Positions 10,423 through 19,500 of a DNA stretch of 64,000 nt are shown here, in pieces. A model generated the notes under the pieces. It worked only from the letters and a program-made list of their open reading frames with translations. It was not told the DNA's origin and ran no database searches. Made by a program: the position numbers and the translations under genes. Numbering within the stretch: position 1 is the first letter of the stretch; the number at the start of each line of letters is the position of its first letter. The stretch lies in the NCBI RefSeq assembly GCF_004332155.1, contig NZ_SJDV01000001.1, positions 434,001 to 498,000 of the forward strand, written 5' to 3'. The stretch is from Gramella sp. KN1008 (GTDB taxonomy: Bacteria; Bacteroidota; Bacteroidia; Flavobacteriales; Flavobacteriaceae).

Positions 10423-10453
10423 AAAATCAGTTAGCCTTAAAATAAAAAAATAA

Positions 10454-11251
10454 ATGAGATACGAGGGTGTTCTAACCAAAATGAGAACTGAAATTACAGA
10501 TGTTGTTCAGTATTACCTTGTTTGGGAAAATGACTTTATAAATCTTAACCAGGCAATTGGGAAAAAATTAAGTATCAATTTCCTTAAATTCCAGTGTCTA
10601 AGCTGTGGAATGGAGAAGAAGATCTTTCGTCAGGGTTATTGCTATGACTGTTTCAACTCCATACCCCAGGCCGGTGACTGGGTGATAAACCCCGAACTGA
10701 GTAAAGCACATCTTGGGGAGGAAGACCGTGATCTGGAATTTGAAAAAAGGGCACAACTACAGCCTCATGTGGTATATCTAGCAAATTCCAGCGATGTAAA
10801 AGTGGGAGTGACGCGTAAAAACCAGATCCCTACCCGATGGATCGACCAGGGTGCTCATGAGGCAATCGAAATTGTTGAAGTTCCAAACCGATATCTCGCC
10901 GGGATTACCGAAGTCGCTTTAAAGGATCACGTTTCTGATAAGACCAACTGGCGCAAAATGCTGACCAATGAGGTGCTGGATCTTGACCTGGCCGAGGTTA
11001 GGGAAGGCCTTAAGGATTATATCCCAGAAGAGGCTAAAGAGTACTATCTGGCAAGCAATAAGGAAACCGAGATAAAATTCCCGGTAAAGGAATTCCCAAA
11101 AAAGATAAAGACACTAAACCTTGGAAAATCACCTTTTTATGAAGGGGTTCTGATTGGGATTAAGGGGCAGTATCTTTTATTTGAAGACGGAACCGTATTT
11201 AATGTCAGGGGTCACGAGGGATTTGTTGTGGAGTTGAAAATTTTAGTTTGA
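10454..11251 (+). CDS. DUF2797 family protein with a four-cysteine metal site
   Basis: 265 residues. The N-terminal third has C48-x2-C51 and C63-x2-C66, a likely zinc ribbon. The middle (YLANSSDVKVGVTRKNQIPTRWIDQGA, written here in two parts: YLANSSDVKVGVTR and KNQIPTRWIDQGA) resembles the core strand-helix of GIY-YIG-like folds, as known for DUF2797. The C-terminal third is a small beta-rich domain. No function is established to my knowledge; a nucleic-acid role is plausible from the zinc site and GIY-YIG-like core. The ATG at 10454 is preceded by an A-rich stretch as usual here. It is divergent from the GH3-like gene and followed by a repeat-rich gap, so it is probably monocistronic. Confidence 0.8.
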   Translation: MRYEGVLTKMRTEITDVVQYYLVWENDFINLNQAIGKKLSINFLKFQCLSCGMEKKIFRQGYCYDCFNSIPQAGDWVINPELSKAHLGEEDRDLEFEKRAQLQPHVVYLANSSDVKVGVTRKNQIPTRWIDQGAHEAIEIVEVPNRYLAGITEVALKDHVSDKTNWRKMLTNEVLDLDLAEVREGLKDYIPEEAKEYYLASNKETEIKFPVKEFPKKIKTLNLGKSPFYEGVLIGIKGQYLLFEDGTVFNVRGHEGFVVELKILV

Positions 11252-11265
11252 TAATTATATTGTTT

Positions 11266-11460
11266 AGCTCGTCAAGCTGAATTTATTCCAGCATCAACGT
11301 AGACCCTGGAAGGAGTTCAGGGTGACGCACTGAGCCTGTCGAAGTTTGGTATACGTCATGCTGAACTTGTTTCAGCATCCCACACCAATAGCTCTCACTT
11401 CTCGACAAAACCTGTCCTTACCAAGGCTGAAGTATTCGAGTAAAAGAGAATACCACTCAG
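11266..11460. repeat. Cluster of dispersed CGTCA-GCTGAA palindromic repeats
   Basis: The gap after the DUF2797 gene carries repeated half-sites: CGTCAAGCTGAA (about 11269), TTCAGGGTGACG (about 11318) and CGTCATGCTGAACTTG with TTTCAGCATC (about 11357-11380). The same family recurs at 34435-34463. There is no ORF with coding character here. It looks like a dispersed intergenic repeat that may also form hairpins. Confidence 0.6.
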
Positions 11461-11479
11461 CCTGTCTAAGTGTGTTCTG

Positions 11480-14164
11480 CTAATTATTCTTTGTGGTATC
11501 CGTTTTCTTTTGAGTGGTCTTCAGGAGTCCACCCAGAATATCCTTTGCCGCTTTCTTTACCTCTTCCTGCTGAGATCTGCTTACCGAATCTCTTTTAGTT
11601 GGAATATTGGTTTTGCTAGTGTCCGTTTTAGTGGAATCTTTAACGAAAGGTTCATTGGGATCTCTCTTTCCTTTCAGGATATCATTGATGGCCTCAACGG
11701 CCTTGTCTTCAAGGTTTCTTTTTTGCTGTTCCATCACTTTTTGAGTGAGATTGTTCACCGCCTGTTGCATATTCAGTTTTACATCAGGATTCTGAAAATT
11801 ACCTGTTATTCCTATAGGTAGCGCTACGGTCATATTCTGAATATCCTCTCCACTTAATTTACCAAGTGCACCACCAACTTCCGATCCCAGGTAACGCGCA
11901 GGAACATCCAGTACCAGATTATAATCCATAGACATATCAAAACCATGGCTTCCTGAAATCTGAAACTTGATGTCTTTTATGTTAAAATCAAAAGGTTCTA
12001 TTTCCACCATTCCGTCTCTGAAGGTAAGATGGGTTTTGAGTTTACTTAGATCCAGTTTGCTAAAATCAAGAAAGCCCAGTTGACCGTCCAGCTTTGCAAG
12101 TAGTTCGGCCTTTTCCGGATTCAACTCTGCAGTAAGTATTTGTGCAAGGGCGTCCCCGGCCACACTGGCCAGCTGTGGGGTAAGGTCTTCATTCAAGTTT
12201 CCTTTTAAGGTGAGCGAAGACTGAAGTTTTCCCTCAAGTGCCCGGGCAAGTGGCGCAAGATTCTGCATAAGTTCAAGACCATTAAATGAAGAAGCTATAT
12301 CCAGTGAATTCAGGTCCAGTTTTATCTCGAAAATCGGAGTAGGGTTTTTGGTAGAGACCATTCCGTCCAGGCCAATACTTCCGTTAAAGATATTGGTCGT
12401 GATATTTTCAAGTCTGGCGGTCTCATCTCTCAGTACGAGCACACCTCTGGCATTCTTCAGTTCCAGATTGTCATAAATAACGGTGTTGGCATCGAAATTC
12501 AGTTCTACGTCAAGGAATGAAGGGATCTTTACCGCTTCTTTTCCTGTAGTTTTAGCTACGGTCTTTTCAGTACCGTCTTCATTCTTTGTGGTTAACTCTT
12601 CAGTTTCGGCGACTTTAAAATCATTAACCGAAAAGGTATTGGATCTTACGTTGAAACTACCTTTGAGTTGCTGATCGGTAAACAGAAAACCAATCAGATT
12701 TTCCAGAGATCCGGAAGCGGTAAGATCGCTTTGACCGGTGGTAAGTTTTAATTCCGGAATACGCACATTCCCCTGGTTGAAGCTCATATTGGCATTAGCG
12801 ATCTTTACTTCATTGGGAATTTCGGGCGATACATAACTGAAATTTCTGATAGACGCAGTTCCGCTGCTTTTTACATTCTCATACTGTTCCTTTTCGATGG
12901 AATTCATATCGAAAGAAGTCTGAACATCGGCGGTTAGGATTCCGTTCAGGTCCTGCTCAAGTTCCAGCGGATAGGCCTTGCTTATATTTGCAAGGTTAAC
13001 GGTGCCGTCTACATCAAGATCTACCAGCATATTCTCTGTGATATTGCTGAGCTTTCCTTTGGTGGTGAACCTGTCCTGGTCTATACGGAAGGTTGCGTTA
13101 TTTATATTGATGTAAGTTTCTTCTGCCAGTCCGCTATCATTCATCACTTCCATATCCAGGCTTATGTCCTGAACACTTTTGGGAAGATCGGGATATTTAA
13201 AGGATGCGTCAGAAGAGGTGATCTTTATGTCCATTTTCGGAATATAGGTGTCGTCTGCTTTTCCGAAGATCCTTCCGTTTACCACAAAATTCCCGTTGGT
13301 TTCCACATTTTCGATATTCTTCGCGTAGGTTTGAGGAATAATGGCAAGGAAGTTTTTGAAATCTGAAGATGGAGTCTTAAAACTCAGATCCATCTCGGTA
13401 TCTTCTTCATTTACCTGTACATAGCCGTCAAATGTTAACGGAAGCTGATTGATCCTGGCTTCATTTTCCCGAAATGTATACTTCAGGGTTTCCAGATTCA
13501 TCAGAAATACAGCGTCTAAACTCACGTTATGCTGTTTCAGGTAATTCACTCCGTCATAATCCAGGGACACCAGGGCTTCAGAATAGGTATCGAGTTCCGA
13601 TTCCTCCAGGGAGAAATCACCTGTGCCTTCATGGTTCAGGTTTTCAATATCCAAAGCGATCTTTCCTTTTTCGTCCAGATATTTTACCCTGGAATTAGAG
13701 ATCTCGTAATGTTTGAGGTCAAGGCTGAATGGCCGACTATTTGATGAAGTCGTCGTGGTATCTTCTATTGCGATATCGTAATTATTGTTGCCCAGCGAAT
13801 CCACTTTGATATTGACCAGGGCATTATCCATCTTCAGTTCATCTACACGCTTCGGCTCTTCACTGCTTTTAAAAAGTTCCCAGACAGACATTTCAAGGCT
13901 TACCTCTTCGGCCACAGCCAGGGTATCTCCCTTAAATGGTTCATTGTTTATAATGCTAAGATCCTCTATCACCAAAGTTGCCTTTGGAAAACTCCGGAAC
14001 ATGCTTAGGTCTATATCTTCAAAATCTACCTGCGCATTCAGGTTGTCATTCATGGTCTTTTTGACCAGGTCTTTTAGCTGAGATTCAAACACAAAAGGTG
14101 TCACTAAAAGTAAGATGACGATAGTGAGCAATATAAATCCGATAATTTTTAAAGCTTTTTTCAT
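11480..14164 (-). CDS. AsmA family protein (inner-membrane anchored, periplasmic)
   Basis: 894 residues. An N-terminal membrane anchor (about residues 5-25, rich in Ile/Leu) is followed by the AsmA-type start VKKTMNDNLNAQVDFEDIDL and a very long beta-rich body. The C-terminal AsmA_2-like part includes the amphipathic LDLNSLDIASSFNGLELM and a GxLGKL segment, then a low-complexity Lys/Asp/Thr-rich tail (about 830-894). AsmA/TamB relatives are bridge-like proteins linked to outer-membrane lipid homeostasis and barrel assembly; the exact role in Bacteroidota is unsettled. It lies 85 bp downstream of the queuosine-transporter gene on the same strand and may be co-transcribed, though a small palindrome separates them. 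Confidence 0.85.
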   Translation of the reverse strand: MKKALKIIGFILLTIVILLLVTPFVFESQLKDLVKKTMNDNLNAQVDFEDIDLSMFRSFPKATLVIEDLSIINNEPFKGDTLAVAEEVSLEMSVWELFKSSEEPKRVDELKMDNALVNIKVDSLGNNNYDIAIEDTTTTSSNSRPFSLDLKHYEISNSRVKYLDEKGKIALDIENLNHEGTGDFSLEESELDTYSEALVSLDYDGVNYLKQHNVSLDAVFLMNLETLKYTFRENEARINQLPLTFDGYVQVNEEDTEMDLSFKTPSSDFKNFLAIIPQTYAKNIENVETNGNFVVNGRIFGKADDTYIPKMDIKITSSDASFKYPDLPKSVQDISLDMEVMNDSGLAEETYININNATFRIDQDRFTTKGKLSNITENMLVDLDVDGTVNLANISKAYPLELEQDLNGILTADVQTSFDMNSIEKEQYENVKSSGTASIRNFSYVSPEIPNEVKIANANMSFNQGNVRIPELKLTTGQSDLTASGSLENLIGFLFTDQQLKGSFNVRSNTFSVNDFKVAETEELTTKNEDGTEKTVAKTTGKEAVKIPSFLDVELNFDANTVIYDNLELKNARGVLVLRDETARLENITTNIFNGSIGLDGMVSTKNPTPIFEIKLDLNSLDIASSFNGLELMQNLAPLARALEGKLQSSLTLKGNLNEDLTPQLASVAGDALAQILTAELNPEKAELLAKLDGQLGFLDFSKLDLSKLKTHLTFRDGMVEIEPFDFNIKDIKFQISGSHGFDMSMDYNLVLDVPARYLGSEVGGALGKLSGEDIQNMTVALPIGITGNFQNPDVKLNMQQAVNNLTQKVMEQQKRNLEDKAVEAINDILKGKRDPNEPFVKDSTKTDTSKTNIPTKRDSVSRSQQEEVKKAAKDILGGLLKTTQKKTDTTKNN

Positions 14165-14232
14165 AATGCTTAAAAGATTGATTCTTTATCCTTTAAATGT
14201 GATTGGCTTACATACGGCCAAATATTTTATAA

Positions 14233-14246
14233 TAGCCTCGAGGCTA
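14233..14246 (-). terminator. Short perfect palindrome between the yhhQ-like and AsmA-like genes
   Basis: TAGCCTCGAGGCTA is a perfect 14-base palindrome placed just after the stop of the transporter gene. On the minus strand it is followed by an A/T-rich stretch. It could be a weak terminator or a regulatory site; the stem is only 5 bp if a TCGA loop forms. Confidence 0.3.
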
Positions 14247-14249
14247 CAT

Positions 14250-14954
14250 TCACACTTTTTCAAAAGTTAATTCTTCTGCAGGTTTAAGATCAAATAGTCT
14301 TCTTAATCCGTACACCGCTGCATATAGAAAGGGGGTATCCATTGCGGCGATCAGAACTTTGAACAAAAATCCGCTAAAAAGCAGTCCGCCAAACAGCTCC
14401 CAGTCTATCTTTCCAAAAGAACAAAGCAAAAACAGGACCGAAAAGGTATCCACGAACTGTGACAGGAAGGTAGAAAAGTTATTCCTAAGCCACAGATGCC
14501 TGCCCTTTGTTAGTCTCTTCCAGAAATGAAAGAGCTGTATATCTACATATTGTGCCAGCAGATAGGCTATCATGGAGGCGAGTACCGCGATGGCCGTAGC
14601 CCCAAAGACCTTTTCGAACAAGGAATTATCTATGGGCGACCATGACGTTGCCGGAACAGCATCAGCCAGATATACAATCAGTAAGGAAAAGAACGATGCG
14701 AAGATGCCGGAGGTTACCACCAGGTTCGCTTTTTTCTTCCCGTACACTTCGCTGATTATATCGGTGATAAGGAAGGTTACCGGATATGGTAAGATTCCCA
14801 CTGAAATCTCAAAAGTGTGTAATCCGAAAAAATCCCAGTAAAAAAACTTTTGAAAGATCAGGTTCGATGCAACCAGGGAAGCGATAAATAAGGCACCAAG
14901 GATCATGTAAATTTTCTGAGCCCTTAGTTTGTCTTTCAGGTAAAATTCGGCCAA
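14250..14954 (-). CDS. yhhQ: Queuosine precursor transporter, VUT/YhhQ family
   Basis: 234 residues with six hydrophobic segments. The family signature FDLKP-type tail is weak, but the core motifs are clear: VSNLIFQKFF-like first helix region, PYPVTFLITDIISEVYGKKKA (conserved TDIxxEVYG) and YLLAQYVDIQLFHFWKRLT (conserved QxxDVxxF-type), then the FVDTFSVLFL helix. YhhQ proteins import 7-cyano-7-deazaguanine (preQ0) or preQ1 for queuosine tRNA modification. No preQ1 riboswitch-like sequence is visible in the 107-bp upstream gap. A TAATTTTG box (minus strand, 14978-14985) may be the -7 element. It is divergent from the HPPK-dNK gene. Confidence 0.9.
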   Translation of the reverse strand: MAEFYLKDKLRAQKIYMILGALFIASLVASNLIFQKFFYWDFFGLHTFEISVGILPYPVTFLITDIISEVYGKKKANLVVTSGIFASFFSLLIVYLADAVPATSWSPIDNSLFEKVFGATAIAVLASMIAYLLAQYVDIQLFHFWKRLTKGRHLWLRNNFSTFLSQFVDTFSVLFLLCSFGKIDWELFGGLLFSGFLFKVLIAAMDTPFLYAAVYGLRRLFDLKPAEELTFEKV

Positions 14955-14977
14955 ATTTTTTTATTAAAGTCTATTAA

Positions 14978-14985
14978 CAAAATTA
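14978..14985 (-). promoter_or_regulatory. Possible -7 box for the yhhQ-like gene
   Basis: The minus strand reads TAATTTTG, a perfect match to TAnnTTTG, 24 bp before the start codon. I see no TTTG at the right distance upstream, so the call is weak. Confidence 0.3.
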
Positions 14986-15061
14986 AGGGTATGTGCTTTT
15001 GTTTTGCTTAATTTGCTGTGAAATTATTTGGATCTACCTATTAAAATTTTCTTAATTCGCT

Positions 15062-16201
15062 TTGAAATCCCCTAGAACAGTAATATTAGCGCTGGGAAGT
15101 AACCTTGGTGACCGTCCCGGATATATGCAAAAAGCCCTGGAGAAAATCCATGAAAATATAGGCTGGATCCAGGATATTTCAAAAGTTTATGAAACGCCTG
15201 CGTGGGGATTTGATGGGAATGCCTTTTTGAATGCCTGTGTTTCGGTCTCTACCAGGCTTAAGCCCGAAGCGATACTTGATCATCTCTTACAGATAGAAAC
15301 TGAACTGGGCAGACAGCGATCTGATACTAAAAGTTATCAGGACAGGACCATAGATCTGGATATTCTTTTATTGGAAGATGGCGTAATTGAAACTTCCCGA
15401 TTAAAGATCCCTCATCCCGGAATTCCTGAAAGGATGTTTGTTTTAAAACCCTTGAACGATATAGCTTCTTCAGAGAAACATCCCGTACTTAATAAAAAAA
15501 TTGCCCAGTTACTTAGGGAAACGACGGATGATACTTCTATTTCGGTAGCCGGAGTTAAACTGGAAAAACCGCAAAAGAGCTACCAGTTTCCTGCGTGCAA
15601 CTACATTGCCGTAGAAGGTAATATCGGGGCCGGGAAGACCAGTTTCTCCACGATGATCTCGCAAGACTTCAATGCGAAACTGGTATTGGAACGATTCAAG
15701 GATAATCCGTTTCTTCCTAAATTCTATGAAAATAAGGATCGCTACGCCTTTCCGCTCGAGATGTCTTTCCTTGCCGATCGGTACCAGCAGTTATCCGATG
15801 ATCTGGCGCAGTATGATCTTTTCAAAGATTTTGTGATCTCAGATTATGACGTGTTCAAGTCGCTCATCTTTGCACGCATCACTCTTCATGAAGATGAATA
15901 TTCACTTTACCATAAACTTTTTCATCTGATGTACAAGGAACTGGTGAAACCCGAATTATATATCTATCTGTATCAGAATACCGAGAGATTGCTCGAGAAT
16001 ATAAAGAAGAGAGGCCGTGAATACGAGCAGAACATTCAGCCGGACTATCTTGTGGAGATCAATAAGAGCTATCTTAACTTCATTAAATCACAAAGCAATA
16101 TGAAGGTTCAGGTGATAGATATTTCCGGACTTGACTTTGTATCGAACAGGAAGGATTATCTCTATCTTCTGGAAGAAATAGATAAGGCCACACAGGATTA
16201 G
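15062..16201 (+). CDS. folK: Bifunctional HPPK (FolK) - deoxynucleoside kinase fusion
   Basis: 379 residues starting with TTG; no in-frame ATG precedes the conserved start, so TTG is the best choice. Residues about 5-160 are 6-hydroxymethyl-7,8-dihydropterin pyrophosphokinase: LALGSNLGDR, FLNACVSV, ELGRQRS and the signature DRTIDLDILL, then HPGIPERMFVLKPL. Residues about 178-379 are a dNK-type kinase: P-loop GNIGAGKT at 186-193, ERFKDNPFL (substrate Glu), and the LID-like KKRGREYEQNI. The first half makes a folate precursor from ATP and the pterin; the second phosphorylates a deoxynucleoside, probably a purine one. Such fusions are known in Flavobacteria. Both active sites look intact. It is preceded by a divergent gene and followed by a long leader region. 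Confidence 0.93.
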   Translation: MKSPRTVILALGSNLGDRPGYMQKALEKIHENIGWIQDISKVYETPAWGFDGNAFLNACVSVSTRLKPEAILDHLLQIETELGRQRSDTKSYQDRTIDLDILLLEDGVIETSRLKIPHPGIPERMFVLKPLNDIASSEKHPVLNKKIAQLLRETTDDTSISVAGVKLEKPQKSYQFPACNYIAVEGNIGAGKTSFSTMISQDFNAKLVLERFKDNPFLPKFYENKDRYAFPLEMSFLADRYQQLSDDLAQYDLFKDFVISDYDVFKSLIFARITLHEDEYSLYHKLFHLMYKELVKPELYIYLYQNTERLLENIKKRGREYEQNIQPDYLVEINKSYLNFIKSQSNMKVQVIDISGLDFVSNRKDYLYLLEEIDKATQD

Positions 16202-16572
16202 TTCATCCTCAATTATTGTAATCTCCATTCAATTCTAAATTGATAAGTGTTCCTTTCAGCTATTTAACCTTTTAGTTAATGGTATTGAAGTGATTTTCTT
16301 AAAAAACTTTGTGTTTAAAAATATTTTCCTACATTTAGATTGTAATTGATTGAACCCTACCTAATTACAGAACTCTTTCAACTTTTTGTGTTTTGAGATG
16401 CTTTTTGCATTGAAGTCTTTCAATGTCTTAGGTATGAGCCGTGAAAGAGTTTTGGTTACACTTTTTTAGAATAATAACATTGAATTTTGAGCCCCGGGAT
16501 TTCAATGGATTGAATGTATAGAATTAAATAGTATGCAGGTTCGCCTGTTAATATAAATTCAATTTATCTCCT
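16202..16572 (+). other. 371-bp leader/intergenic region with nested inverted repeats
   Basis: There is no ORF with coding character. A promoter match lies at 16308-16337, about 235 bp before the kinase ATG, which predicts a long 5' leader. In the leader AACTCTTTCA (16371-16380) pairs with TGAAAGAGTT (16442-16451), and inside it CATTGAA (16408-16414) pairs with TTCAATG (16419-16425). The pairing suggests a folded leader RNA. I cannot match it to a known riboswitch. Confidence 0.5.
16308..16337 (+). promoter_or_regulatory. Bacteroidota-type promoter for the signalling operon
   Basis: TTTG (16308-16311), 18-bp spacer, TACATTTA (16330-16337): one mismatch in the -7 box TAnnTTTG and a spacer one base shorter than the usual 19. 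Confidence 0.45.
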
Positions 16573-19500
16573 ATGGTACGCAACTATCCGGCTAATTGCG
16601 GGAAGCACTCTTTACTTATTGTCTTCCTGTTGTTTTTCCCCTTGCTTAGCCCTTACTATTCCCAGGAAAATTCTGGCAGCCCAAGGATTACTAACTATAC
16701 CTACCAGGAATTTAATGGCAACCCGGCTAGTTGGTGGATTACAGAGGGAGATAATGGCCTGATGTATTTTGCTAATGAATCGGGAATCCTGGAATTCGAT
16801 GGTGTAAACTGGCGGAATTTAATAATTGACAATGGTTTAACCCCCAGGACTGTAGAGGTTTATAACGGAAATATTTATTGGGGAGGAGGAGGTGATTTGG
16901 GAGTTCTGATACCTGATCCTATAGGTAATTATAAAAAAAAATCCCTGAAAAATGAAATTCCTGAAGAATACAGAGAATTTCGTGAGATCTGGGAGGTATA
17001 TCAGTTAGACAATAATATTTACTTTACTTCAGATCATGAAATATTTATCTGGGATGGCTCAGATATGGAGGTGGTCTCTACAGAAGAGGAAATGCATGTT
17101 ACCGCGATAGTAAATGATAAATTCTATTGCCGTATCTGGGGCCGGGGTCTGTGTGTTCTTAATGATGGTAGATTTGAACTGGTGCCCGGTGGGGAACGTT
17201 TTGCCAATACGCGTATTTACCAAATACTACCTTATGATGATGAAACCTTGCTTTTGGGTGTTCTGGAGGAAGGCTTTTATCTGTATGACGGGAAGACTTT
17301 TGAACCATTTAAAACTGAAATCGACGAGCTTGCAAAGAATTCCTTATACCTGCCAGGAGCTGTAGTGTCCGGAAACAAATTTGTGATCAATACCCAGGCA
17401 CAAGGAGCATACTTACTTGATAAAAAAGGGAATTTAGTCCAGGTTTATAACCGTGATAATGGTATTCTCAACGAATCAATACGATATGTATATGTGGATT
17501 CCAGAAATCTTTTATGGATGGCAACAAATAGTGGTATTGCCAGTGTTGACCTCTCTTCTCCCTATACCTATTTTGATTCAGTAAGCCAAATAAATACAGC
17601 AGGGATACTGTCTATGGCAAAAAAGGATGGGATACTTTATCTCGGAACCAATGCGGGCATCGTCTATTCAAATCTGAAATCTGGCACATTCCATGTCATG
17701 GAAGGTACTACTGGGCAGGTTTTTAAGTTTCTTGAGATAAAGGGTAGGTTATATGCAAGTAGTAATGATATGGGTATAATCGAGTTAAAAGGTGAAAGCT
17801 TCGATTACATTAGAAAGAATCGTAATTATAATTTTAGGGTATTTAATATTTATACTGACACTACAGATCCTAATAGGCTGTTTGCCTTAACTATGTCTAA
17901 TGAGCTTTACTCATTCTATTTTGATGAGGAAAAGGACCAGTTAAGGGAGGAATCTTTAATTCCTGTTGATAATATTATAAGCCTGGAAAGCTTTAAAGAT
18001 TTTATATGGATGGAAAGTCTCGAACTGGGGGTGGTTCAAAGAATATTTCCTAATTATATAGATGGAAGGCTAGATTTAAAGACTTCGGAGATAAAAACCT
18101 ATAACACATCCCATGGCCTTCCTAATGATCGGATCTGGATATTCAATGAGGAAAATTCGGTATTCTTTTTAACAGAGAATAGATCTTTTGCTTTTGATGA
18201 GGGAAATGAGCGTTTTGTAGAAACCAATACGTTTTGGACAGACTGGATCCAGCCTCAGAGGTTGGAGGATTATAGTTTTTCAGTAGAGGTAGAAAATCTT
18301 AGGATTGCTAATTTTGGAAAAGGCACAATAGTATTAGAGGAAGAAGAAAACGGAAAGCCTAAAATCAATCCTGATATTTTTAAAGAGATTAATCGTACTC
18401 TCTTAACCAGTGCCATAATAGAAAAAAAGAAACCAGATGGAAGTCTGGTAGTTTGGTTTGGAGGTTTTGATGGTTTGGTTAGGTATGAAGGAGAAATGAA
18501 AAATCCGGAAATTCCTGAGTTTAGTACTCAAATTAGAAAAATAAGTATCGCGGGAGATTCACTCTTGTACGGAGGTGCCGGTAATCTGCCTGGAAAATTA
18601 AAGCTGGAACCATCTAATAATACCATTACTTTTAATTATGCAGCTCCTGTTTTTGATGGTCAGGAGAATGTTGAATACAGCACTTTACTGGAAGGGCTGG
18701 ATGATCAGAAATGGTCGAACTGGACCAAACAAACCAGCAGGGAATATGTGAACCTTGCTCCGGGTGATTATACATTTAAAGTAAAATCAAAAAGCATTAC
18801 AGGGCAGGAGTCAGAAGTAGCTGAAGCATCGTTCCAGGTACTTACCCCGTGGTACCTTAGCTGGTGGGCCTATCTCATCTATATTCTATTGGCTGTTGCC
18901 CTGGTTTATATGATAGTAAGGACAAGAACAGGCATATTAAGAGAGCGCCAGAAGATCCTCGAAAAAAACGTAGAAGAGAGAACCATAGAAGTTCAAAAAA
19001 GAATGAATGAGCTGGCAACTGTTAACCATGTAAGCCAGGCCCTTACCGAAAAGCTGAAACTCAATGAACTCATCCAGCGGGTGGGTGATGAAATGAAAAA
19101 GCTCTTCAATTCAGATATTACCTACCTGGCATTAGTTGACAAAGAGAATAATATCATCAACTTCCCTTATCAGGATGGAGATACCATATCCCCGCAGAAG
19201 TTTGGACACGGACTTACTTCCAAGATCATCACTACCGGAGAACCCTTATTGATTAATAAAGACAAGGACATTGATGCGGAATACGAAAAAATGGGTGTGC
19301 AGCAATCCGGCAAGCCTGCGATCTCCTATCTGGGGGTTCCAATCCCTTCCGAAGATAAGATAATAGGAGTGCTAAGTGTGCAGAGCACAGAAATGGAAAG
19401 CAGGTTTAATGAGGAGGACAAACGTTTACTCAATACCATTGCCATTAATGTGGGAATAGCGCTGCATAACGCCGAATTGTATGAAGAGGCAAGACTGGCC

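Noticed and set aside
14955..15061. preQ1 riboswitch before the queuosine-precursor transporter
   Set aside because: The short gap lacks the conserved preQ1 aptamer bases on the minus strand.
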